Origin: JACQFK01 sp964619955
GTDB taxonomy: Bacteria; Planctomycetota; MHYJ01; JACPRB01
Direction of reading: 5' to 3'
NCBI GenBank assembly: GCA_964619955.1
Contig: CAZUJF010000003.1
Location: 215,523 to 279,522 of the forward strand
Length of the DNA: 64,000 nucleotides
Position numbers and translations under genes: made by a program. This document shows, in pieces, positions 15,452-23,330 of the stretch (position 1 is the stretch's first letter; each line of letters begins with the position of its first letter). The notes below the pieces were generated by a model that had not been told where the DNA came from, ran no database searches, and saw only the letters and a program-made list of their open reading frames with translations.

Positions 15452-16424
15452 CCCCCTGATCCTGGCCGGCCGCCCCCGCCCGGGCGAGCGGGTGATCGAA
15501 TTCGGCATCCGGGCCAGCGGCTTCTTCGTGATCGGCGCGGTCGTCCTCATCTTCTTCTTCGTGGGGAAGGAGGCCCTGCCGCTCCTGACTTCCGCGGAGG
15601 TCCGCGAGGAGGTCACGATCCCGTCGATGCTCGGCCCCGTCCTTCCGGCGGAGGAGGATGAGGAAGCGGGCGCCTGGGAGCGCTTCACGCGCCGCTTCTC
15701 GTGGCAGCCGGTTTCCTCGAAGCCCAAGTACTCGCTGCTGCCGCTCCTGATGGGCACGCTCAAAGTCACGTTCGTCGCCCTCCTCGTGGCGATCCCGCTC
15801 TCCATCCTGGCGGCGATCTTCACGTCCGAGTTCGCCCCGCAGGCGGCGCGCGAGGTGATCAAGCCGGCGGTGGAGATCCTCGCGGGCATCCCGTCCGTCG
15901 TGATCGGGTTCTTCGCGCTCATGGTGCTCGCCTCGTGGGTGCAGGCCACGTTCGGACTCACGTACCGGCTCAATGCGATCACCGCGGGAATCGGGTTGTC
16001 GCTGGCCGTCATCCCGATCGTCTACACGGTGGCCGAGGACGCCCTCTCGGCCGTGCCCCAGGCCTTCCGGGACGGATCGATGGCGCTCGGTGCCAACCGC
16101 TGGCAGACGGCCTGGCGCGTGGTGCTGCCGGCGGCCTTCCCCGGCGTCTTCGCGGCCTGCGTCCTGGGGGCCGGGCGGGCCATCGGGGAGACCATGATCG
16201 TCCTCATGGCGAGCGGGAACGCCGCGATCTCCAACTTCGACGTCACCCAGAGCTTCCGGAGCTTCTCCGCCTCGATCGCCGCGGAACTCGGCGAGGCCCC
16301 CCACGGGAGCCCGCACTACCACGTGCTCTTCTTCCTCGGGGCGTTCCTCTTCGTGATCACCTTCTGCCTGAACCTGGCGGGCCAGCGCTATGTGGCGCGC
16401 CTGAAACGGAAGATGCACGGATGA
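15432..16424 (+). CDS. pstC: Phosphate ABC transporter permease PstC
   Basis: 330 residues with six predicted membrane helices. A long first periplasmic segment rich in Glu (VLPAEEDEEAGAWERF) follows helix 1. Family landmarks are LLPLLMGTLKVTFVALLVAIPLS, VEILAGIPSVVIGFFAL, and the EAA-loop ALGANRWQTAWRVVLPAAFPGVF with GAGRAIGETMIV. It pairs with PstA to form the inner-membrane phosphate channel. The start is TTG 15432, inside the end of pstS (translational coupling); no ATG precedes the first helix. Its stop overlaps the pstA start as ATGA. Confidence 0.9.
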   Translation: MLQRAPDPLILAGRPRPGERVIEFGIRASGFFVIGAVVLIFFFVGKEALPLLTSAEVREEVTIPSMLGPVLPAEEDEEAGAWERFTRRFSWQPVSSKPKYSLLPLLMGTLKVTFVALLVAIPLSILAAIFTSEFAPQAAREVIKPAVEILAGIPSVVIGFFALMVLASWVQATFGLTYRLNAITAGIGLSLAVIPIVYTVAEDALSAVPQAFRDGSMALGANRWQTAWRVVLPAAFPGVFAACVLGAGRAIGETMIVLMASGNAAISNFDVTQSFRSFSASIAAELGEAPHGSPHYHVLFFLGAFLFVITFCLNLAGQRYVARLKRKMHG

Positions 16425-17326
16425 ACCGCTGGATCAAAGTCGTGGCCGGGCTCTTCACGAGCCTCACGGGGCTCGCCTGCCTCCTCATCCTCGCGATGGT
16501 GGGGATCATCCTCGCCGACATCGTCGTCCACGGCTGGCCGCACCTGTCCTGGGAGTTCGTCTCCACGGCGCCCAGCGCCGACCTGGGGCGGGGCGGGATC
16601 TTCCCGGCGATCTTCGGGACGGTGGCCCTCGTCCTCCTCATGACCCTCGCGGTCGTGCCGCTCGGCGTGGCGGCGGCCGTCTACCTGCAGGAATACGCGC
16701 GGCAGGACTCCCCGCTGGTGGGGCTCGTGCGGCTGGCGCTCCAGAATCTGGCGGGCGTCCCCGCCATCGTCTTCGGGCTCTTCGGGCTGGGCATCTTCGT
16801 GCGCTTCGCGGGAGGATCGATCGACGCCCTCCTGTTCGGAGGCAAGCTCACGTTCGGCCAGCCCTGCATCCTCTGGTCCGCCCTCACGCTCGCCGTCCTC
16901 ACGCTCCCCACCGTGGTCGTGGCCACGGAGGAGGCGCTCCGCGCGGTCCCCAGGAACTACCGCGAGGCCGCCTACGCGCTCGGCGCCACCCGCTGGCAGG
17001 TGGTGTGGCACGTGGTCCTGCCGCAATCGATCGGCGGCGTGCTCACGGGGGGCATCCTGGCGGTCTCCCGCGGCGCCGGCGAGGTGGCCCCCATCCTCTT
17101 CACCGGGGCGGCCTACTACCTCCAGCACCTCCCCGTGAAGCTGAACGACCAGTTCATGGAGCTCGGGTACCACGTCTACGTCCTCACCACCCAGTCCCCC
17201 GACGTCGAGGCCACGAAACCCATCCTGTACTCCACGGTCTTCGTCCTTCTGGCGGTGACCTTCCTGCTCAATTTCGTGGCGGTGCTCATCCGCTCGGGCA
17301 TACGCCGGAGGCTGCGCGCCTCATGA
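16421..17326 (+). CDS. pstA: Phosphate ABC transporter permease PstA
   Basis: 301 residues with six hydrophobic segments. PstA landmarks are GGIFPAIFGTVALVLLMTLAVVPLGVAAAVYLQEYA, LAGVPAIVFGLFGLGIFV, the EAA loop ALGATRWQVVWHVVLPQSIGG and the SRGAGEVAPILFTGAAYY segment characteristic of PstA. Overlaps pstC (ATGA at 16421) and pstB1 (ATGA at 17323), so it is tightly coupled to both. Confidence 0.92.
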   Translation: MNRWIKVVAGLFTSLTGLACLLILAMVGIILADIVVHGWPHLSWEFVSTAPSADLGRGGIFPAIFGTVALVLLMTLAVVPLGVAAAVYLQEYARQDSPLVGLVRLALQNLAGVPAIVFGLFGLGIFVRFAGGSIDALLFGGKLTFGQPCILWSALTLAVLTLPTVVVATEEALRAVPRNYREAAYALGATRWQVVWHVVLPQSIGGVLTGGILAVSRGAGEVAPILFTGAAYYLQHLPVKLNDQFMELGYHVYVLTTQSPDVEATKPILYSTVFVLLAVTFLLNFVAVLIRSGIRRRLRAS

Positions 17327-18072
17327 CGCCGCTCATCGAGGTCCGGGGGTATTCCTCCTGGCATGACCATTTCCTCGCCCTCAAGGAGATCACGCTCGAC
17401 GTGTTCCCCAACGAGATCCTCGGGGTGATCGGCCCCGCCGGCGGGGGAAAGACGACCTTTCTCCGCAGCCTCAACCGGATGAACGACCTGGACCCGCGCT
17501 TCCGCGCCGACGGGACCATCCGCTACCGGGGGGTGGACCTCTACAAGGACCGCGTCGACCCCGCGCTGCTCCGGCGGAAGCTGGGCATGGTTTTTGCGGT
17601 CCCCGTGCCGCTCCCGGGCTCGATCCGGCAGAACCTCGCGCTCGGGCTGCGCCTCGGAGGGGTCCGCAAGGACGTGGAGGCGATGGTCGAAAAATGTCTC
17701 CGGGCCGCCTGCCTCTGGGACGAGGTGAAGGACCGGCTCGACCTCTCCGGCCAGTCGCTCTCCGGCGGCCAGCAGCAGCGCCTTTGCCTGGCGCGGACCC
17801 TCATGCTGGAGCCGGAGGTCCTCCTCCTCGACGAACCGTGTTCGGGGCTGGATCCGATCTCGACCGCCAAGATCGAGGAGGCGCTGCAGTCCCTCAAGAA
17901 GGAACTGACGGTCGTGCTCGTGACGAACAACGTGATGCAGGCCTCGCGCGTGGCGGACCGCACCGCGTTCTTCCTCCAGGGAAGGCTCGTGGAATGCGGC
18001 CCCACCCGGAAGATCTTCGTGAACCCGGAGGAGAAGCTGACGAATGACTACATCAGCGGCCGTTTCGGATAG
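17323..18072 (+). CDS. pstB: PstB-family ATPase 1, degenerate Q-loop and H-loop
   Basis: 249 residues. Clearly PstB-like over its whole length, ending in the family-typical NDYISGRFG. Walker A is GPAGGGKTT (37-45), the signature is LSGGQ (146-150) and Walker B is VLLLDE (166-171). The Q-loop residue, normally Gln in VFQRPNPFP, is Ala92 (VFAVPVPLP). The switch His of VTHN is Asn202 (VTNN). These losses should cripple ATP hydrolysis at the site formed by this subunit's Walker motifs, while its intact signature can serve the partner. It overlaps pstA by 4 nt and the second pstB gene by 29 nt. Confidence 0.9.
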   Translation: MTPLIEVRGYSSWHDHFLALKEITLDVFPNEILGVIGPAGGGKTTFLRSLNRMNDLDPRFRADGTIRYRGVDLYKDRVDPALLRRKLGMVFAVPVPLPGSIRQNLALGLRLGGVRKDVEAMVEKCLRAACLWDEVKDRLDLSGQSLSGGQQQRLCLARTLMLEPEVLLLDEPCSGLDPISTAKIEEALQSLKKELTVVLVTNNVMQASRVADRTAFFLQGRLVECGPTRKIFVNPEEKLTNDYISGRFG

Positions 18073-18835
18073 GCCCGCCGTCGCCGGGGCCAAGGTGCGC
18101 GTCGAGGACCTCGACGTCTACTACGGGAGCTTCCAGGCCCTGAAGAAGGTGAGCCTGGACATCCCCGCGCGCCGCATCACGGCCCTGATCGGCCCCTCGG
18201 GATGCGGGAAGTCCACCCTGCTGCGCTGCTTCAACCGCATGAACGACCGGCTCCGCGGGTTCCGGACGGAGGGCCGGATCCTCCTGGACGGGAGCGACAT
18301 CCGGGACCCCGGCACCGACCTGACGAAGCTCCGGAAGCGGGTGGGGATGGTCTTCCAGCGCCCCAATCCGTTCCCCCTCTCGGTGTTCGAGAACGTGGCC
18401 TACGGGCCGCGGATCCACGGGGTCCGGAACGGCGCCGTGGCGGAGGCCGTCGAGAAATCGCTCCGCGCCACGGGCCTCTGGGACGACCTGAAGGACCGCC
18501 TCGGCGCGGGCGCCCTCTCCCTGAGCGCGGAGCAGCAGCAGCGGCTCTGCATCTCGCGGCTGCTCGCCGTCCAGCCCGAGGTGCTCCTGATGGACGAGCC
18601 TTGTTCGGCGCTCGACCCCATCGCCACCGGGAAGGTGGAGGATCTCATGCAGGAGCTCAAGAAGGACTACACCATCGTCATCGTGACCCATAACATGCAG
18701 CAGGCTTCCCGCTCCTCGGACCACACGGGGTTCATGTGGCTCGGGGAACTCGTGGAATTCAACACCACGGGCGTCATCTTTACGTGCCCCGGGAACAAGC
18801 AGACCGAGGGCTATGTCACGGGCCGGTTCGGATAG
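18044..18835 (+). CDS. pstB: PstB-family ATPase 2, degenerate ABC signature
   Basis: 263 residues, PstB-like, ending in GYVTGRFG. Walker A GPSGCGKST (50-58), Q-loop VFQRPNPFP (Gln105), Walker B VLLMDE (180-185) and switch His216 (VTHNMQQA) are all canonical. The signature motif is LSAEQ (160-164) instead of LSGGQ: both glycines are replaced. It thus mirrors the defects of the preceding PstB1 subunit. The two would assemble as a heterodimer with one complete composite ATP site (this subunit's Walker motifs plus the LSGGQ of PstB1) and one degenerate site. It starts 29 nt before the end of the first pstB gene. Confidence 0.9.
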   Translation: MTTSAAVSDRPAVAGAKVRVEDLDVYYGSFQALKKVSLDIPARRITALIGPSGCGKSTLLRCFNRMNDRLRGFRTEGRILLDGSDIRDPGTDLTKLRKRVGMVFQRPNPFPLSVFENVAYGPRIHGVRNGAVAEAVEKSLRATGLWDDLKDRLGAGALSLSAEQQQRLCISRLLAVQPEVLLMDEPCSALDPIATGKVEDLMQELKKDYTIVIVTHNMQQASRSSDHTGFMWLGELVEFNTTGVIFTCPGNKQTEGYVTGRFG

Positions 18836-18846
18836 GAGGGGCATCC

Positions 18847-19533
18847 ATGGCGCACCGACATTTCGAAGAGCGGATTTCGGACCTCAAGAGATGCCTCGTC
18901 GAGATGGGGACGACGGCCGAGAGGATGATCGACTTCGCCGTGAAGAGCCTCCTGGACCGCGACGTGAAGCGCCACCCGGAGATCTTCGAGAGCGAGCGCC
19001 GGGTGAACGAGCTCCACATCGAGGTCGACGAGCGCACGATCCAGGTGCTGGCGCTCCAGCACCCGGTGGCGGCGGATCTCCGGCTCGTGGTCATGGGCTC
19101 GAAGATCGCCGGTGAGCTGGAGCGGATCGGGGATCAGGCCGTCAACATTTGCCAGAACACGGCGGAACTCCTACGATATCCCCCGTTGAAGCCGCTCATC
19201 GACATCCCGCTCATGGCGGAAATCGCCCGGCGGATGCTGAGGGAGAGCCTCGACGCCTTCGTGCGGCAGGACGCCGCCATCGCGCAGAAGGTGCTCGATA
19301 CCGACGACGAGGTCGACGCCTTCAAGAACCAGATCTTCCGGGAGCTCCTGACCTACATGATGGCCGACCCCGCCACGATCCCCCGGGCGCTCTCGCTCAT
19401 CCTCATCTCCCGCAATCTTGAGCGGGTGGGGGATCACGCGACCAATATCGCCGAGGAGGTCATCTATTCCGCCCAGGGGCGGGAGGTGCGCCACCACCAC
19501 GAGCAGAAGAAGCGAAGCGGGGAAGGGGCGTAG
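18847..19533 (+). CDS. phoU: Phosphate-specific transport accessory protein PhoU
   Basis: 228 residues, all helical, two PhoU repeats. Landmarks are FEERISDLKRCLVEMGTTAE, the first metal motif MGSKIAGELERIGDQAVNI, and the second ISRNLERVGDHATNIAEEVIY. PhoU links Pst to the PhoR kinase and limits phosphate uptake. A GGAGGGG precedes ATG 18847, 11 nt after the second pstB stop. A His-rich tail (VRHHHEQKKR) ends the protein. Confidence 0.93.
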   Translation: MAHRHFEERISDLKRCLVEMGTTAERMIDFAVKSLLDRDVKRHPEIFESERRVNELHIEVDERTIQVLALQHPVAADLRLVVMGSKIAGELERIGDQAVNICQNTAELLRYPPLKPLIDIPLMAEIARRMLRESLDAFVRQDAAIAQKVLDTDDEVDAFKNQIFRELLTYMMADPATIPRALSLILISRNLERVGDHATNIAEEVIYSAQGREVRHHHEQKKRSGEGA

Positions 19534-19536
19534 CGC

Positions 19537-20217
19537 ATGCCCAGGACCATCCTGGTCATCGACGACGAGCCCGAGCTCGTGAAGCTGCTCGATTACAACC
19601 TGACGAAGTCGGGGTATCTGGTGCTCTCCGCGCGCGGCGGGGAGGAGGGTCTCGCGGCGGCGCGCAAACACACCCCCGACCTGGTGATCCTCGACGTCAT
19701 GATGCCGGGGCTCGACGGCTGGGAGACCTGCAAGCGCCTGAGGCAGGAGCCCGGGACGGCCACCGTGCCCCTGCTCATGCTGACCGCCAAGGGCGAGGAG
19801 GGCGACCGGGTGCTGGGCCTCGAGCTGGGGGCCGACGACTACATGCCCAAGCCCTTCGGCATCCGGGAACTGCTGGCCCGCGTCAAGGCCCTGCTGCGGC
19901 GGGCGGAAACGAACCCGGCGGCGGCCGACGTCGTCAAGGCGGGGAAGATCACGGTCGATACGGCCCGGCACCAGGTGACGGCCGCCGGCAAGGCCGTGTC
20001 CCTCACGTCCACGGAATTCAACCTGCTGCGGGCGCTGGCGTCCCGGACGGGGCGGGTGCTCTCGCGGGAGGATCTCATCGGCGAGGCGCGGGGCGAGGAG
20101 GCGACGTCCATGGACCGCACCATCGACGTCCACATCGCCTCGCTGCGCAAGAAGCTGGGGAAGTGCGGCGACGCGATCGAAACCGTCCGCGGCGTGGGCT
20201 ACAAGCTGAAAGACTGA
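19537..20217 (+). CDS. phoB: PhoB-type response regulator (OmpR family)
   Basis: 226 residues. Receiver domain: acidic pair in VIDDEPELVKLL, phospho-acceptor Asp in VILDVMMPGLDG, Thr/Lys in MLTAKGEEG and YMPKPF. Winged-helix DNA-binding domain: VSLTSTEFNLLRALASRTG, DRTIDVHIASLRKKLG and IETVRGVGYKL. The gene starts 3 nt after phoU and is followed at once by the kinase gene. With pstSCAB-phoU in the same operon the PhoB assignment is well supported; it probably binds the 11-bp-period repeats upstream of pstS. Confidence 0.9.
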   Translation: MPRTILVIDDEPELVKLLDYNLTKSGYLVLSARGGEEGLAAARKHTPDLVILDVMMPGLDGWETCKRLRQEPGTATVPLLMLTAKGEEGDRVLGLELGADDYMPKPFGIRELLARVKALLRRAETNPAAADVVKAGKITVDTARHQVTAAGKAVSLTSTEFNLLRALASRTGRVLSREDLIGEARGEEATSMDRTIDVHIASLRKKLGKCGDAIETVRGVGYKLKD

Positions 20218-20225
20218 GCCGGGAC

Positions 20226-21935
20226 TTGTTTCGAAAGCTCTTCGTCACGTTCATCCTGCTTTGGGCCGGGGGGCTGGCCCTGCTGGGGCTGCTCGCCTCC
20301 GGCCTGACCCGGGACCGCATGATGAGCGAGGTGGAACTCCGCCTCGACGCCGAGCTCGAGGTCGCCCGTCGCGAAGCGGCGCGGCACGCGGAGCCGGGGG
20401 CGCTGCAGGCCGCCCTGGCGGCCCTCGCCCGGCGGCGGGAGATCCGGCTCACGCTGATCGCGGCGGACGGCCGCGTGCTGGCCGACTCCCACGCCGACCC
20501 CGGCGGCATGGCCAGCCATCTGGACCGGCCCGAGGTCCGGCAGGCCCGGCAGTCGGGGCGCGGACGGGACGTGCGGTCGAGCGGGACCGTCGGCTATCCG
20601 ATGATGTACCTGGCCCGGCCCCTGGAGGCCGCGCCGGGGGCGGTGCTGCGCGCCGCGATCCCCCTGGACGAAGTCGAGGCGGCCCTGTCGGGCGTCCGCT
20701 TCGCGCTGCTCGTCTCCTTCGGGGCCATCACCCTGATCGGGGGGCTGGTGACGTTCTTCATGGTCCGGCGCCTGACCCAGCCGCTCCGGGAGATCCGCTT
20801 CGTGGCCGACTGGGTGGCCGCGGGGGATTTTTCGAGAAAGGCGCCGGAGGGGCCCGACGAGATCGGCCGCGTGTCGGTGGCGTTCAACCACATGGCCGCG
20901 GAGCTTCAGCGGCGCCTGGACAGCCTGAGGGCGGAGCGCGCCAGGCTGGAGGCCGTGATCTCCAGCATGGAGGATTCCGTCGTCTCCCTCGACGGGACGG
21001 GCGGGGTGCTCCACGCGAATTCGGCGACGCGGACGCTGTTCCAGATCACGAACGATCCCGCGGGGCTGCCGCTCTGGGAGGCGATCCGCCTTCCCGGGCT
21101 CCAGGAGGCCGTCCGGCCGGTGCTCGACGGCGGCGCGTCCGTGAAGCGGGATTTCGAGGTCGGCCCCCGGACCCTGTCGGTGCGCCTTTCCCCGCTCAGC
21201 GCGGGCAAGGGGGCCATCCTCGTGGCCCGCGACATCACGGAGGACCGGCGCTACGACGAGCTCCGAAAGGAATTCGTGGCGAACGTGTCCCACGAACTGC
21301 GGACGCCGCTGACGATGATCCAGGGCTACGTCGAGACGCTGCGGGAGGGCGCCTGGCGCGAGGAGAAGAGCCTGCTCGAATTCCTCGGGATCATCGACCG
21401 CAACGTGCAGCGGCTCAGCGCGATCGTCCGGGACCTGCTGGATCTGTCGAAACTGGAGTCGGGGGGGCGGGGCCTGCAGCCCGGCCGCGTGGATCTCGGA
21501 ATCTTGGTGGAGGGCGTGGTGTCGAGCTTCCGGCCTCTGGCCGCGGCCCGGCGGCAGGACTTCCGGGGCCTGGGATCCGGGGAGGGCGACGTCGACGAGA
21601 CGCTCCTGGAGCGGGCGCTCGCGAATCTGGTCGAGAACGCCATCAAGTACACGGCGGAGGGGGGGCGGATCGAACTCCGGGCCCGCCGGCAGGGCGATCG
21701 GCTGATCTTCGAGGTGGAGGACAACGGGGCGGGCATCCCGGAGGCGGATCTGCCGCGCGTCTTCGAGCGCTTCTACCGGGTGGACAAGTCGCGGTCCCGG
21801 GACCTGGGGGGGACCGGTCTGGGCCTGTCCATCGTCAAACACGTCGCCCAGCTGCACGGCGGGACGGTGTCGGTGCGCAGCCGCGTGGGGCAGGGCAGCA
21901 CCTTCACCCTGGATCTGCCGGCCCAGCCGGCCTGA
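20226..21935 (+). CDS. phoR: PhoR-type sensor histidine kinase
   Basis: 569 residues. Helix 1 (KLFVTFILLWAGGLALLGLLA), an extracytoplasmic region of about 130 residues, helix 2 (FALLVSFGAITLIGGLVTFFMV), HAMP (RRLTQPLREIRFVADWVAAGDF), a PAS-like domain (LEAVISSMEDSVVSLDGTGG), then HisKA with VSHELRTPLTMIQGY and HATPase_c with LVENAIKYTAEGG, DNGAGIP and GTGLGLSIVKH. The TTG start at 20226 is inferred, 8 nt after the phoB stop; no ATG lies before helix 1. It probably phosphorylates the adjacent PhoB on phosphate limitation. Confidence 0.87.
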   Translation: MFRKLFVTFILLWAGGLALLGLLASGLTRDRMMSEVELRLDAELEVARREAARHAEPGALQAALAALARRREIRLTLIAADGRVLADSHADPGGMASHLDRPEVRQARQSGRGRDVRSSGTVGYPMMYLARPLEAAPGAVLRAAIPLDEVEAALSGVRFALLVSFGAITLIGGLVTFFMVRRLTQPLREIRFVADWVAAGDFSRKAPEGPDEIGRVSVAFNHMAAELQRRLDSLRAERARLEAVISSMEDSVVSLDGTGGVLHANSATRTLFQITNDPAGLPLWEAIRLPGLQEAVRPVLDGGASVKRDFEVGPRTLSVRLSPLSAGKGAILVARDITEDRRYDELRKEFVANVSHELRTPLTMIQGYVETLREGAWREEKSLLEFLGIIDRNVQRLSAIVRDLLDLSKLESGGRGLQPGRVDLGILVEGVVSSFRPLAAARRQDFRGLGSGEGDVDETLLERALANLVENAIKYTAEGGRIELRARRQGDRLIFEVEDNGAGIPEADLPRVFERFYRVDKSRSRDLGGTGLGLSIVKHVAQLHGGTVSVRSRVGQGSTFTLDLPAQPA

Positions 21936-22052
21936 TTCCCACAAAAACCGCAATTCCGACACGTTTTTGAGGGGGCCTTCCACGCTCCTGCATTGGCTCC
22001 CAATGGGTTGCAGCGCCCGCTCTTGTGGCATGGAATCTGCTTCGAGGATGAC

Positions 22053-23261
22053 ATGGAAATGGGGCTGCATCCCGGGGCGGTCGAGGTCGGGTATCGGCGG
22101 GTGCTGGTTCTGGACGATGATCCGACGACGCTTCTGGTGGTGTCCCACCGCCTGCAGTCCTTCGGGCTGGACGTCGTCGCCTGCCGGGAGATCGAGGCCG
22201 CCGAGGCGATCCTGGATCACTCGCGCGTGGACGCCGTCGTGACCGATCTCTGCGTCTCCCCGCTGGGGGGGCTGGAAGGCACCCGCCTGGTGCGCCATGT
22301 CGCCACGAACTTCCCGGAAACCGACCTGCTGGTGATGAGCTCCCACACCAGCGACGAGGTCAAGCGGCTGGTGCTGGCCTTCGGGGCGACGGCGTTCTTC
22401 GACAAGCCGGTGGATGCGGCCGTCCTGGCGCGGCAGATCCTGAGGGGCCGGCCGCCCCTCCAGGGCCAGGCTCCGGGCCGGGTCCAGGACGTCGAAATCC
22501 TGGACGATTTCCTGGCGGCGAATTCGATCTTCGCCGTCCTGCAGCCGATCGTCACGCTTCAGGAGGGGGGGAATCCGGCGCCGCTCTTCGGGCTGGAAAG
22601 TCTGGCGCGGGCCCCCCGCGAGTCCATCCTGAAGAACCCCGAAATCCTCTTCGAGTACGCCTCCCGGAAGGAACGGCTCTACGAGACGGATCTGCTCTGC
22701 CTCCGCGCCGGGCTGGAGGAGGCCCGCCGCGTGGGCCATCACGGGCACCGCCTCTTCCTGAACGTGCAGCCCCGTTCGATGACCCGCCCGGAGTTCTCGG
22801 GACGCGTGCTGCGCCTGGCCCAGGAGGCGGGGTTTGCGCCGGGGGACATCGTCTTCGAGGTCACGGAACAGCAGACGATCCTCAACCCGCGCGCGTTTGC
22901 GCACACCCTGGCCAATCTGCGCAAGCTGGGGTTCCGGATCGCGCTGGACGACTTCGGCGTCGGCTTCGCGAACCTGAACCTGCTGCTCGAATTGCGGCCG
23001 GACTTCCTCAAGCTGCCGCGCTACTTCACCCGCAGCATCCATCTCGACAAGGAAAAACAGGAGGCGGTGCGGGCGGTGCGCGCCTTCGCCGGCATCCTGG
23101 GCATCCCCTGCATCATGGAGGGGGTGGAGCTTCCCGCGGAGCTGGAGGTCGTCCGGGGCCTGGGCATCGAATACGGCCAGGGCTATTTCTTCAGCCATCC
23201 CCTGCGGGCGGACGAGGTCCTTCTGAGCCGCTGGTTTCAGCCGCTGGCGTCCGCTTCGTAA
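22053..23261 (+). CDS. Receiver domain fused to a degenerate EAL domain
   Basis: 402 residues. The N-terminal receiver has VLVLDDDPTTLLVV, phospho-acceptor Asp in VVTDLCVSPLGG and Lys in FFDKPVD. The C-terminal domain has the EAL fold but several catalytic residues are altered. The EAL signature is ESL (FGLESLARAP), DDFGTG is DDFGVG, and LKxD is LKLP, losing the Asp; EVTEQ and IMEGVE remain. It is probably a non-catalytic c-di-GMP sensor or scaffold switched by phosphorylation. ATG 22053 is preceded by GAGG; it lies 117 nt after phoR. Confidence 0.82.
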   Translation: MEMGLHPGAVEVGYRRVLVLDDDPTTLLVVSHRLQSFGLDVVACREIEAAEAILDHSRVDAVVTDLCVSPLGGLEGTRLVRHVATNFPETDLLVMSSHTSDEVKRLVLAFGATAFFDKPVDAAVLARQILRGRPPLQGQAPGRVQDVEILDDFLAANSIFAVLQPIVTLQEGGNPAPLFGLESLARAPRESILKNPEILFEYASRKERLYETDLLCLRAGLEEARRVGHHGHRLFLNVQPRSMTRPEFSGRVLRLAQEAGFAPGDIVFEVTEQQTILNPRAFAHTLANLRKLGFRIALDDFGVGFANLNLLLELRPDFLKLPRYFTRSIHLDKEKQEAVRAVRAFAGILGIPCIMEGVELPAELEVVRGLGIEYGQGYFFSHPLRADEVLLSRWFQPLASAS

Positions 23262-23274
23262 AGAGCGGATTGCC

Positions 23275-23303
23275 TTGGCAGGCGGGGGTCCGGTCCCTAT
23301 AAT
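23275..23303 (+). promoter_or_regulatory. Sigma-70-type promoter for rho
   Basis: -35 TTGGCA (23275-23280), 17-nt spacer, consensus -10 TATAAT (23298-23303). Transcription would start near 23310, about 20 nt before the GTG start of rho, which supports the short form of the protein. Confidence 0.7.
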
Positions 23304-23330
23304 CCGAAGCAGTTCATCGGACACACCAGA

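Noticed and set aside
17323..18835. Second pstB as a simple tandem duplication or a pseudogene
   Set aside because: The two proteins differ throughout, both frames are intact, and the motif losses are complementary rather than random.
22026..22040. A TGGCATG-N4-CTGC match to a sigma-54 promoter (GG-N10-GC)
   Set aside because: The implied start lies 2 nt before the ATG with the ribosome-binding site upstream of it, the -12 part is imperfect, and no enhancer-binding regulator is nearby; likely chance.
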